In this document: in pieces, positions 35,401-43,026 of the stretch | Position numbering within the stretch: position 1 is the stretch's first letter | How the letters are laid out: each line of letters begins with the position of its first letter | Assembly: GCA_018267965.1 (NCBI GenBank) | Contig: JAFDXK010000002.1 | Span: 861,234-925,233, forward strand | Direction: 5' to 3' | Length of the DNA: 64,000 bases | Source of the DNA: Bacteroidota bacterium | GTDB lineage: Bacteria; Bacteroidota; Bacteroidia; Chitinophagales; Chitinophagaceae | Position numbers and translations under genes: made by a program | The notes under the pieces: model-generated | Database searches by the model: none | What the model saw: the letters and a program-made list of their open reading frames with translations, nothing else | What the model was told of the DNA's origin: nothing

Positions 35401-38339
35401 CATTGAATACTGTAGGTGTTTGCGGTGCTGTAACGCTTAACGTTCGCCCTGGTACTTACAACAACCAAAATCTGAAAATTAACGCTATCAGCGGTTCAAG
35501 CGCTGCTAATACAGTATTGATGCAATCTGAAAATGGTGTTGCTTCAAGTGTTAATATCACATATACTGTAACAGGTTCTGCTGATAACTTCGTTTTCAAC
35601 TTCAATGGTGCATCTAACTTTACGTTGCGCAACATGAGCATTACAGCTTATACAAGCAATGCAAGCTACGGTTCTACTATCACAGGTGTCAACGCATCTA
35701 ACGATACTGTTGATGGCTGTATCATTACCGCACCGTCTATTTCATCATCTTATTCTTCAGCTTTATACTTCAATGGTGCTGGTACATCTGCTAACTGGGT
35801 GTTCCGCAACAATACTATCAGTGGTGGTTATTATACTGTATACTGGTATGGTCCTAGCTCTTACTCTCAAAACATCACTTTTGATGGTAATACTGTAACT
35901 ACTGGTTCTACTGGTTATATGGCTTTCTATCTGTACTACACTTATGGGTTGAAACTGTTGAACAACACTGCCAGCTTAACTGGTCCTTACGGTTACGGTT
36001 TGTATAACTGGTATGCTTACGGTTCACCTCAGTTTGTAGGTAACAAGTTCACTAATCTGCCAAATGCTTACTATGGTATGTATATCTATTACTTCCAGGG
36101 TATAAGCAATAGTAACAGGGCAAGGTTTGATAACAACGTTTTGTTGTTCTCTTCTCCTTCTGCATCTAATACTAACAACTACTATGGTTTATTGTTGAAC
36201 TACCCTAGTTATTGTAACATTACTAACAATACAATCGTAGATAGAGGTAACTATTCAGGCTACTACGGTACATACTTGTATACATATTCAATGTACAACG
36301 ACAGTATCAGAAATAACATCTTCGCTACATTAAGTGCATCTACACTTAACCGTTATGCATATTACTGGTACGATTATCCTGGTTATGCAAACTGGTCTGA
36401 TTTCAATAACATCTATACTACGTCATCTTCAAACTTTGCGTACACTTACAACGGTACACACTCAAGTTTCGATGCTTATCGCAGTAGCTGGTCTTCTTAT
36501 GGTTTTGATAAAAACTCTATAAGTTACGATCCGGGTCTTAACCTCACTACAGGTATGCCTGACCCTACAAATCCTAACTCTTGGTCTGTTAATGGTCGTG
36601 GTATCCAATTGCCTAACAATACAAAAGATATCGTTAGCAATCCAAGGCCTAATACTGTGGCTGCTGGTGTACCTGACTTAGGTGCTTATGAATTCACTCC
36701 GAATGTAGATCCGCCAAACTGTGTTGTTACTCCTGCAATACCTGCTCCTGGTGTTACTCAAACTTATAAGTTTGGTTTCAACCCTGTAGCTACTGTACAA
36801 TGGAATACTCAGTTGGCACTTACTGCTAACGTTACCGTACAACAATACAGTGGTGCTACACCACCTGCCGGTTATCCAGGTTTTGCTGTAAACAAGTATC
36901 CTTACTTCTATACAAAAATGACTCCTGCCGGTACTGGTACTACTTACGATTTCAATGCAACTGTAAACTATTATGATACTTGGTTAGGTACTATTACTTC
37001 TGAAGCTAACATGAAAATGGCTGAAAAAGTTGCAGGCTACCCATGGATATCATACAACTCTGCTAACAGTATATCTAACGTTACAGCTAATACATTGTAT
37101 GCTCCGGGTAACATATCATTCGGTGTTTACACAGGTATAGATGATGGCTTGAATTTCTCTGCGCTGATTAAGGTTACAGGTTCTACTGTACTTTGCTCTG
37201 GTAGCAGTGTAACATTGACAGCTGATCCTACATCAGGCGGTTCAGGTACATATACTTATCAGTGGAGCCGTAACGGTACACCAATAACTGGTGCTACTTC
37301 AAGTGTTTATGTTGCAACTACTGGTGGCGACTACACAGTAACAATCACAGGTACTGGTTCTCAAACAGCTACATCAGTTCCGGTTAGCATAACAGTTGTT
37401 GCTCCGCCAATGGCTCTGATTACAGCTTCAGGTTCTCTTACTTATTGTACTGGTAACAACCTGCAGTTAACAGCTAGCAGTGGTGGTACTAAATATCAAT
37501 GGGCATTAAATGGTGTTGATATCGCTGGTGCTACTAACTCTACATACAATGTTACTGGTGCCGGTACGTATACTGTTAAGGTATCAAATATTGGTTGCGC
37601 GGTTACTTCTACAGCTACTGTAGTAAATGCTGGTCCTATCAATGTTAACCTTGGTCCGGATGTTTCAGGTTGTGAGATCAAAAACCAACCTTATACGCTG
37701 GATGCAGGTTACCCTGGTGCTAAATACTTATGGAGCACTGGTGATACTACCCAGACTATTAGTGTAGGTAAAGGTACAGGTACTTATTATGTAACTGTTG
37801 ATGCAGGTCCTAACTGTAAAGGCACAGATACTGTTCTGACTAACATCTTACCATTGCCTTACGCTACAGGTATCAACTACTTACGCACTGGTGATGATTA
37901 CACATTCACTCCTGCGGGCGCTGTTGGTGTAAATCAATACTTATGGTTGTTCAGTGACGGTAGCCAAAGCACAGCTAGCTCTGTTACTAAAACAGTCACA
38001 GGTAACCTGATAGTGAAACTCATCATCAAAAATGATTGTGGTTCTGATACTATAACAATGGTTAACTGGGCTACTGGCGTATCTAACGTAGCTAATGGTG
38101 AAGTGAGCATTAATGTATTCCCTAACCCTGCTAAAGATGTTGTAAACATCAGCATGGAAGGCGCTACAATGCAGGAAATCACCGTAATGAATGCTATAGG
38201 TGAAATAGTTTACCGTGGTGATGCTGAAAAGAACAAATCTTTCGACATCAATGTAAGCTCATTCGCAAGCGGACGTTATATGATACGTGCTAATACTACT
38301 GCCGGTATTATTACTAAACCGTTCAACGTTCAACGTTAA
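32448..38339 (+). CDS. Giant secreted beta-helix, Ig-like and T9SS surface protein
   Basis: A 1963-residue exported protein. After the signal peptide come two copies of one large module, starting near residues 28 (FNGTYTIGGTSPNY) and 963 (LKGVYTVGGVSPDF). Each has a right-handed parallel beta-helix region (repeats like KILNCSMPAG, NNTITGTSTS) closing with NGRGVHIAGNGTDV- and PDLGAYEFTP-type segments and a small beta domain (VQQYSGA). Ig-like repeats (QWSRNGTPITGATSSVY) and a PKD-like domain follow. A T9SS type A sorting domain ends it (VFPNPAKDVVNISME, FASGRYMIRAN). The helix is strikingly rich in Tyr, Asn, Ser and Thr. It is probably a cell-surface adhesin or glycan-binding protein; no catalytic site is evident. 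Confidence 0.9.
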   Translation: MKQFNYLKQMLATLLLFVAAMPAFATNFNGTYTIGGTSPNYSSLSAAIADLNAGVVTGPTVFNIRAGSYSGSSWQGLIINPAGVSSTNTVTFQAESGPGTVTLSPTGSSVSNNFVFGLYNANYITIKDLTLSNTGTTYGTDVDFLGTSSYNTVINCILTGNTGTSTSNYKTRVNAYWASNSYSTAGFKGQNNKILNCSMPAGCSYVAYLYGDPSTRPSNFEISGCQLNPYYYGLYAYYVNDLKFNNNTMTRNSASTGQYMQFYLYDCDSSQEINGNTLTVSTAVSSSLYAMYRWYCDGSQSKRQSFSGNTCNYVNNSTGYWLYAYYNQWDSIEANTINFTTTSSTYGYNYYANNFSMKNNTLNIQSTSSGTIYMLYNYGYGYGNGHRIMNNTITGTSTSSASPLFLNYYLSNSIVSGNTVSLTSTNGSAYSYMFYMTNCAFTNNIINATGASTVYGLYAQANGSTYGGNIVANNKIVAKNTGSGTTYGLYYYYPNGDNVYNNAISAIQTNPSSTGTIYGLAVMYPYYSANFYNNTFNEQGSNSAYHISWYFYYAYNGAQVKFTNNIFNRANAGGSGYHMYIYDYPGTGWGGTDYLFDYNMFYTPTSYFAYSAYSGATASNYQTWRASTTPQLNRNGLFYPPAFNSGSTGDVTPNTASSDCWAMNGRGVHIAGNGTDVAGNPRALVTGSGAPDLGAYEFTPGTGVSAPFATPTPVAPAAGITQYYTLGFDTVASIAWDPAATVPATAPTVQQYSGAVAPSITTVNNTFMYIYTDILSASTANHKVNFYYKDPQMGTIGAEALLHLAQKDGSNPWVLHPFGVSGANAVLNYIYSPTTSYLTNWGSFTGADLANNAGATDIAAPTGSFCAGTFNTVVRIKNLGSNTINNIKLQYQINGGPVNTINYTTPISFNTGVPGSNEALISIGNLTFGAAPINIKAWTTLPNGVADTYAPDDTLNVNMRSALKGVYTVGGVSPDFNTPKDAVDALNTVGVCGAVTLNVRPGTYNNQNLKINAISGSSAANTVLMQSENGVASSVNITYTVTGSADNFVFNFNGASNFTLRNMSITAYTSNASYGSTITGVNASNDTVDGCIITAPSISSSYSSALYFNGAGTSANWVFRNNTISGGYYTVYWYGPSSYSQNITFDGNTVTTGSTGYMAFYLYYTYGLKLLNNTASLTGPYGYGLYNWYAYGSPQFVGNKFTNLPNAYYGMYIYYFQGISNSNRARFDNNVLLFSSPSASNTNNYYGLLLNYPSYCNITNNTIVDRGNYSGYYGTYLYTYSMYNDSIRNNIFATLSASTLNRYAYYWYDYPGYANWSDFNNIYTTSSSNFAYTYNGTHSSFDAYRSSWSSYGFDKNSISYDPGLNLTTGMPDPTNPNSWSVNGRGIQLPNNTKDIVSNPRPNTVAAGVPDLGAYEFTPNVDPPNCVVTPAIPAPGVTQTYKFGFNPVATVQWNTQLALTANVTVQQYSGATPPAGYPGFAVNKYPYFYTKMTPAGTGTTYDFNATVNYYDTWLGTITSEANMKMAEKVAGYPWISYNSANSISNVTANTLYAPGNISFGVYTGIDDGLNFSALIKVTGSTVLCSGSSVTLTADPTSGGSGTYTYQWSRNGTPITGATSSVYVATTGGDYTVTITGTGSQTATSVPVSITVVAPPMALITASGSLTYCTGNNLQLTASSGGTKYQWALNGVDIAGATNSTYNVTGAGTYTVKVSNIGCAVTSTATVVNAGPINVNLGPDVSGCEIKNQPYTLDAGYPGAKYLWSTGDTTQTISVGKGTGTYYVTVDAGPNCKGTDTVLTNILPLPYATGINYLRTGDDYTFTPAGAVGVNQYLWLFSDGSQSTASSVTKTVTGNLIVKLIIKNDCGSDTITMVNWATGVSNVANGEVSINVFPNPAKDVVNISMEGATMQEITVMNAIGEIVYRGDAEKNKSFDINVSSFASGRYMIRANTTAGIITKPFNVQR

Positions 38340-38366
38340 GGTTCAGTTTAATATCCTGATAATATC

Positions 38367-38400
38367 CGAAGCCGCTCCAACTGGAGCGGCTTCGTTATTT
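38367..38400 (+). terminator. Intrinsic terminator after the giant protein gene
   Basis: A perfect 13-bp GC-rich stem (CGAAGCCGCTCCA with TGGAGCGGCTTCG), followed by TTATTTTTTA. Confidence 0.92.
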
Positions 38401-38420
38401 TTTATATATCCCAACTGGTA

Positions 38421-38449
38421 AAAAGAAAAGCCGCTATATGCGGCTTAAA
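38421..38449 (-). terminator. Intrinsic terminator after zapA
   Basis: A 7-bp stem (AAGCCGC with GCGGCTT, loop TATAT). On the minus strand it is followed by TTCTTTTT. It is the counterpart of the plus-strand terminator 30 bp away. Confidence 0.8.
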
Positions 38450-38476
38450 ATGTTTTGAATTAAGAGTACGTTTTAT

Positions 38477-38767
38477 TTACTTGTTAATGGCAGCATCTAT
38501 TTTCTGCAGCATATCATTGATGTCTTTCTGCACAAGAGGGCTGCTATCTTCTGTTACCCCATCTGCAGCATAAGTAAGCAGGCACATAGCAACAAAATCC
38601 TGGTCGTCTTTGCCTGCATAGTGATTGCGCAAATCAGTGATTTTGTCATCAGCTATTTTAGCTGCTTTCCGTACCATTTCCTCCTCAGAAGCTTTGATTC
38701 TGAGCCTGTAACTGCGGCCCGCAAGCCAAACAGTTATAGGTATGAGTTCTTCCTGCTCCATATACAT
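38477..38767 (-). CDS. zapA: Cell division protein ZapA
   Basis: A 96-residue ZapA, which bundles FtsZ filaments at midcell. The N-terminal beta strand region ITVWLAGRSYRLRIKASEEE and the helix VRKAAKIADDKI are typical, and a C-terminal coiled coil follows. Its ATG overlaps the lspA stop as TAATG, which indicates translational coupling. In-frame ATG at 38761 is an alternative. The 6S RNA that often neighbours zapA in other bacteria is not seen here. Confidence 0.88.
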   Translation of the reverse strand: MYMEQEELIPITVWLAGRSYRLRIKASEEEMVRKAAKIADDKITDLRNHYAGKDDQDFVAMCLLTYAADGVTEDSSPLVQKDINDMLQKIDAAINK

Positions 38768-39393
38768 TATGATTGAATGGCTGTATTAGGTTTATGATGC
38801 AATAACCTTTTTTGAAATACCAATAAAGTAATTACTCCGGTAGAAATGGCAGCATCAGCAATATTAAAAATAGGTTCAAAAAATACAAATTCACGTCCGC
38901 CTAATTTAGGCACCCACATAGGATAATGTGTTTCAATAATAGGGAAGTAAAGCATATCCACTACCTTGCCATGAAACAACTTGCCATATCCCTGCCCCCA
39001 CGGCACAAACTTAGCTATGTGAAAGCTACTTTCGCTAAATATCATGCCGTAGAAAATACTGTCAATCAGGTTGCCTAAAGCACCCGCCAATATCAGCGAA
39101 CCGCAAATAATAACACCCTTTTTGTAACCTTTCTTGATAAGCCTTTTTAATAAATAGAAACCAAAGATTACGGCTCCAAGACGGAATAATGTGAGTATAA
39201 GTTTTGCTACGTCAGCTTGGCCTAGTTTCATGCCGTAGGCCATTCCTTCGTTTTCAATAAAATGGAGCTTACACCAGTTGCCAATAAGGTTTACCGGCTC
39301 GCCGATGTAAAAATGTGTCTTGATATATATTTTAAGTAGTTGGTCTACAAAAATTATAAAGAAGATAATTAATAAAGCATTCCTGTATTTCAC
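38767..39393 (-). CDS. lspA: Lipoprotein signal peptidase (signal peptidase II)
   Basis: A 208-residue inner-membrane aspartyl protease that cleaves lipoprotein signal peptides after lipidation. Four spans are visible. The family motifs are FVDQLLKIYIK, FIENEGMAYGM, GALGNLIDSIFYG and FNIADAAISTG, and they contain both catalytic aspartates (the D of NLID and that of NIAD). It carries a long insert between the last two motifs, as in many Bacteroidota enzymes. It is the first gene of the lspA-zapA pair and has its own promoter box. Confidence 0.95.
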   Translation of the reverse strand: MKYRNALLIIFFIIFVDQLLKIYIKTHFYIGEPVNLIGNWCKLHFIENEGMAYGMKLGQADVAKLILTLFRLGAVIFGFYLLKRLIKKGYKKGVIICGSLILAGALGNLIDSIFYGMIFSESSFHIAKFVPWGQGYGKLFHGKVVDMLYFPIIETHYPMWVPKLGGREFVFFEPIFNIADAAISTGVITLLVFQKRLLHHKPNTAIQS

Positions 39394-39412
39394 GCCTGTA
39401 TTTTCTGAGGCT

Positions 39413-39420
39413 CAAAGATA
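39413..39420 (-). promoter_or_regulatory. Bacteroidota -7 promoter box for lspA-zapA
   Basis: TATCTTTG on the minus strand matches TAnnTTTG and lies 19 bp before the lspA ATG. Confidence 0.6.
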
Positions 39421-39471
39421 CATTCTTGGCCTATTTGTTAGTAAGCTTTTATGCAAAAGCTATCTTAAAGC

Positions 39472-40350
39472 CTATTTTAGTTTTGACTCAGCCGATTGCA
39501 ATATCATTTTATCATTGCCATTATTATTATGCAAAAAGGCTACAATATGACACTGTTCAGGTTTCCATACACTGTTGATAGTGTATTTCAGCGTCCTTAT
39601 ATAAACCCTGCCAGCCTCCTTAGTTGTGTATTTATCTAATATTTCACTACCACTTAGTGGGGTTAAGTAATCTCTTAATGTATGCCTGAATGTGTATGCC
39701 GTATCTACTGCCTGGAATGGAAAATCCTGGACATCTGTTATAGAATCTTCTGTTATTGCTACTGATAAATACTGCTTCGCAGCAATGTCTGTAGTATAAG
39801 CTATGATGACCTGTATGGTAGCCGAATGTGTAGCCTCGTCATACGAACTTTCAATTTTCATATTGGCCGGACTATTTACATTCAGCCTGCTATTTATGAA
39901 ATTGGCCCATTGAGTATAATCGTTTTGCAAAATTGAGCCATTATTCATAGCCCTGTCAATTCCTGCAGCGGGGAGGTTGCCTAACCCAGGATAAAACATT
40001 TTTGCAAGGTCTGTACCCTTCTGTGTCCTCAGGTCATACTTATGCCCTACAGCGGGTGCATATAAAATAGCTGTATTGTACGTGTGATGAGCTATGATAT
40101 GCAGCCGGTCAGGGTTGTTATTGGATATATTAACTAACAATTTTGTTGCCGCAGGACAATTGGTGCATTGTGCGCCTGTAAAATCTTCTATTAAAATATG
40201 ACGGGGTCTTTGTAATTCTTTTGTTGCTAAATAGGTAGTATCTATAATAGTTTCTTGTGTAGCAAGATTTATCATAGGTCCTTTTTCTTTGCAGGAATAG
40301 AAGAGAGATGTGATAGTTAAAGCAAGTGATGTAGTTACAAATTGTTTCAT
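39472..40350 (-). CDS. Omp28-type thioredoxin-fold lipoprotein (copy 2)
   Basis: A 292-residue lipoprotein (lipobox LFYSC) with an Omp28-type thioredoxin-like region: ILIEDFTGAQCTNCPAATKL, with an intact CXXC. It is paralogous to the gene at 40419-41309 along its whole length (both share CKEKGP after the lipobox, TTYLA, AGIDR, SVAITEDSI-like and TKEAGRVYIRT). The CXXC pair could allow thiol exchange, but Omp28 proteins have no proven reductase activity that I know of. It lies 69 bp after its paralogue, beyond a strong hairpin. I chose the ATG at 40350. Confidence 0.85.
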   Translation of the reverse strand: MKQFVTTSLALTITSLFYSCKEKGPMINLATQETIIDTTYLATKELQRPRHILIEDFTGAQCTNCPAATKLLVNISNNNPDRLHIIAHHTYNTAILYAPAVGHKYDLRTQKGTDLAKMFYPGLGNLPAAGIDRAMNNGSILQNDYTQWANFINSRLNVNSPANMKIESSYDEATHSATIQVIIAYTTDIAAKQYLSVAITEDSITDVQDFPFQAVDTAYTFRHTLRDYLTPLSGSEILDKYTTKEAGRVYIRTLKYTINSVWKPEQCHIVAFLHNNNGNDKMILQSAESKLK

Positions 40351-40362
40351 AAGCATAAATAT

Positions 40363-40397
40363 TAAGGGAGGTATAGTATTACTATACCTCCCTTAAG
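40363..40397 (-). other. Perfect 15-17 bp hairpin between the Omp28 paralogues
   Basis: TTAAGGGAGGTATAGTA and its exact reverse complement are separated by 1 nt, so the practical loop is 5 nt. On the minus strand it ends about 12 bp before the ATG of the downstream gene and has no following T run, so it may be an RNA-stability or attenuation element rather than a plain terminator. Confidence 0.85.
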
Positions 40398-40418
40398 TTA
40401 AGCATTTAATATTAAAAT

Positions 40419-41309
40419 CTATTTCAATGCAGTCTGTACTGATTGCTGTACTGTCTTGTCCGAGCCATCATTGTTGTTCAGAATGGCTATGATATGGAAA
40501 TTCTCCGGTTTGCCGTCAGGCCATTTAGGTATGCTGCCAAGTGTATATTTAAATGTACGCATATACACCCTACCGGCTTCTTTAGTGGCATATTTGCTCA
40601 GTATCTCGTCGCCGCCTACACCGGTAAGAACATCGCGCAATGTATGTGAGAATTCATATACACTATCTTCTTCTCCAGGTTTAGCTTGCCAGTCTATCAT
40701 AGAGTCTTGGGTAATAGCTACTGTAAGGAATTGTTTGGCTGTAACAGCTTTGGTATATGCTACTGTTACTACGATAGTAGCTGTTTTTGTGCCTGGATCA
40801 TAAGAGCTGGTAACATTCATATTAGCATTGCTGGCTAAGGCCAACTGTGAGTTGATAATACTGGCCCAGTCGCTCTTATCTAAAATAGTGCTGCCACCTT
40901 TGCTTACCCTGTCTATACCTGCTACCGGAATGCTGCCGATACCCGGATATACTAAGTCCGCAAGTTGCGTGCCTTTATCTGTTTGAAAAACATATTTGCT
41001 TTTGCCTATTACTGGCCCGAAAATCACACCGTTCTTTTTGATGTGCATGGATATAACATTGATGCGGCCTATTTTATCAGGTTGTGCTGCAATATTTTCT
41101 ATTGTAACAGCTGCTGCAGGGCAGTTAGTACAATCTGCACCTGTAAATTCCTCTACTAACACATTTCTGGGCTTGGCAGTTTCTACAGCAGCCAGGTAGG
41201 TGGTATCTGATGCAGTTGTATTGCCAAAGTTGATAAGAGGTCCTTTTTCTTTACAAGAGCCTAACGCCAGCACCGCAATCGTACCCGCAAATAAACCAAT
41301 CCTTTTCAT
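40419..41309 (-). CDS. Omp28-type thioredoxin-fold lipoprotein (copy 1)
   Basis: A 296-residue lipoprotein (lipobox VLALGSC, Cys19). The Omp28-type motif VLVEEFTGADCTNCPAAAV holds a CXXC pair at about residues 62-65. GIGSIPVAGIDRV and TKEAGRVYMRTFKYTL are shared with the downstream paralogue. The product probably lies in the outer-membrane periplasmic leaflet or on the surface. A duplication gave rise to the pair; the downstream copy has diverged a good deal. No TAnnTTTG box was found immediately upstream. Confidence 0.86.
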   Translation of the reverse strand: MKRIGLFAGTIAVLALGSCKEKGPLINFGNTTASDTTYLAAVETAKPRNVLVEEFTGADCTNCPAAAVTIENIAAQPDKIGRINVISMHIKKNGVIFGPVIGKSKYVFQTDKGTQLADLVYPGIGSIPVAGIDRVSKGGSTILDKSDWASIINSQLALASNANMNVTSSYDPGTKTATIVVTVAYTKAVTAKQFLTVAITQDSMIDWQAKPGEEDSVYEFSHTLRDVLTGVGGDEILSKYATKEAGRVYMRTFKYTLGSIPKWPDGKPENFHIIAILNNNDGSDKTVQQSVQTALK

Positions 41310-41409
41310 CGTTTATATAATAGTTTAATCCCGCTAATTTAATTAAACTGAATGAATTAGCCCCATAAAATGACAATTCAGTTAACTTTACCGCATTAAA
41401 TGTGGCAAT

Positions 41410-41793
41410 ATGGAAGAAAGTAAAAGGCAGAAACAGGTAGGTCAGCTGGTGATGGAGGAAATGAGCGATATCTTTCAAAGGGAGGGTATTAATATCGTTG
41501 ACGGTGGAATGGTATCTATTTCTAAGGTAATGGTAACCCCCGATTTACTAGAGGCAAGGATATATCTATCGCTTTTTCAGGTGAAAGACCCTGAAAAGTT
41601 GATGCATAGTATTAGAGAACGCACAGGCGAATTGAGAAAGCATTTAGGTCAGCGTGTCAGGAACCAACTACGCCGTGTACCCGAATTAGTTTTTTTTAAT
41701 GATGATACGCTCGACTACGTTTTCAAGATGGAAGAGATATTTAAAAAAATAGAGGAGGAACGTAAAGCAAAAGAAAACCCCGGCAAAGAATAA
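41410..41793 (+). CDS. rbfA: Ribosome-binding factor A
   Basis: A 127-residue RbfA with a KH-type fold, needed for late 30S subunit maturation and 16S rRNA 5' processing. The N-terminal KRQKQVGQLVMEEMSDIFQR, SISKVMVTPDLLEARIYLS and LGQRVRNQLRRVPELVFFND match the family. The C-terminal tail is Lys/Glu-rich. Its TAA overlaps the ATG of the permease gene (TAATG). TAACTTTA about 25 bp upstream is a weak promoter candidate. Confidence 0.94.
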   Translation: MEESKRQKQVGQLVMEEMSDIFQREGINIVDGGMVSISKVMVTPDLLEARIYLSLFQVKDPEKLMHSIRERTGELRKHLGQRVRNQLRRVPELVFFNDDTLDYVFKMEEIFKKIEEERKAKENPGKE

Positions 41794-43025
41794 TGAACCG
41801 ATTACTGGTATGGCAATTGGCATGGCGGTATATGAGGGGCAAACGCTCTCGTAACATAGTGCCTGTCTTAGCACGTATCAGTATGGTGGCAATAGCGGTA
41901 GGCAGTTGTGCTATGATTATCCTGCTGTCCGTATTTAATGGCTTTGAATACATAGTAAAAGATATGTACAAAGCATTTTATCCCGACATCAAGATTACTG
42001 CAGAGAAAGGAAAATTTTTCACTCCCGGCAATGGTGTATATGCAAGTATTAAAAACATCAATGGCGTTGTAGCCTATACCAACGTAATTGAGGATAATGT
42101 GTTTCTGAAAAGCGAGGACGACCAACGTGTGCCTACGCTTAAGGGCGTTGATGCCAACTACTTTGTAGTGAATGATGTCAAGTCTTATATAGTCGAAGGG
42201 AGCGATTCTGTAAGCTCTGGTGAATTACCAACAACTATAGTAGGGCAGCGCTTGATGAATGAATTGGGTTTAGACCCGAATAACGTTTTCAGCAACGTAA
42301 TGCTCTATTATCCTAACCCTTCATCTTCGGGCAATGCAACTGACCTGTCAGCGTTTCAATCATTGAAGCTGCGGGCAGATGGCGCTTTTAAGGTGCAGGA
42401 TGAGTTTGACGAAAAATACATGTTAGCCTCATTGTCGTTAGCACAGCAGTTGTTTCATGCAGAGGGCAAATACTCATCTATAGAATTGAAACTCGATAAG
42501 AATGCCGATGCTGATAACATAAAAGCACAATTGCAAAATCAATTAGGCGGTGCATATCATATTGAAACTCGTTTTGAGCAGAATAAAACCATCTACATGG
42601 TAATGCGTACAGAAAAATGGGCACTGTATGCTATACTGTTAATGGTATTGATAATTGCATCATTCAATATGGTGGGAGCATTGTCATTACTGGTGTTGGA
42701 AAAAGAAAAAGACATCGCAACACTCAAAGTAATTGGCGCACAGAATATCAATGTCAGAAGCGTATTTCTTGCCGAAGGTATTTTATGGGCACTAACTGGA
42801 GGCCTTATAGGATTAATATGCGGCACACTCATAGCCTTAGGTCAGCAACATTATCACTGGATAAAGTTGCAGGGAGCTTATGTAATAGATTCCTATCCCG
42901 TGCACTTTAAGCTGTCAGATTTTCCGTTGGTAATACTTACTATTATACTCATAGGTTTGCTTGCAGCATTCTATCCTGCACGCAAAGCTATGAAGGTAGA
43001 TACATCAGGCTTAAGAAGTAATTAA
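41793..43025 (+). CDS. ABC transporter permease of the LolC/LolE (FtsX-MacB) family
   Basis: A 410-residue inner-membrane protein with one N-terminal span (about 25-48), a large periplasmic domain and three C-terminal spans, the LolC/E topology. The N-terminus LAWRYMRGKRSRNIVPVLAR and the FtsX domain segment LSLLVLEKEKDIATLKVIGA are characteristic. LolCDE releases lipoproteins from the inner membrane for transfer to the outer membrane. The ATPase gene is not adjacent. It is coupled to rbfA by a TAATG overlap, and lspA, an upstream step of the same lipoprotein path, lies 2.4 kb away. Confidence 0.88.
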   Translation: MNRLLVWQLAWRYMRGKRSRNIVPVLARISMVAIAVGSCAMIILLSVFNGFEYIVKDMYKAFYPDIKITAEKGKFFTPGNGVYASIKNINGVVAYTNVIEDNVFLKSEDDQRVPTLKGVDANYFVVNDVKSYIVEGSDSVSSGELPTTIVGQRLMNELGLDPNNVFSNVMLYYPNPSSSGNATDLSAFQSLKLRADGAFKVQDEFDEKYMLASLSLAQQLFHAEGKYSSIELKLDKNADADNIKAQLQNQLGGAYHIETRFEQNKTIYMVMRTEKWALYAILLMVLIIASFNMVGALSLLVLEKEKDIATLKVIGAQNINVRSVFLAEGILWALTGGLIGLICGTLIALGQQHYHWIKLQGAYVIDSYPVHFKLSDFPLVILTIILIGLLAAFYPARKAMKVDTSGLRSN

Positions 43026-43026
43026 C

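Noticed and set aside
33300..36300. CRISPR-like or tandem DNA repeats inside the giant gene
   Set aside because: The repetition is of short amino-acid patterns of a beta-helix, not of identical DNA units with spacers.
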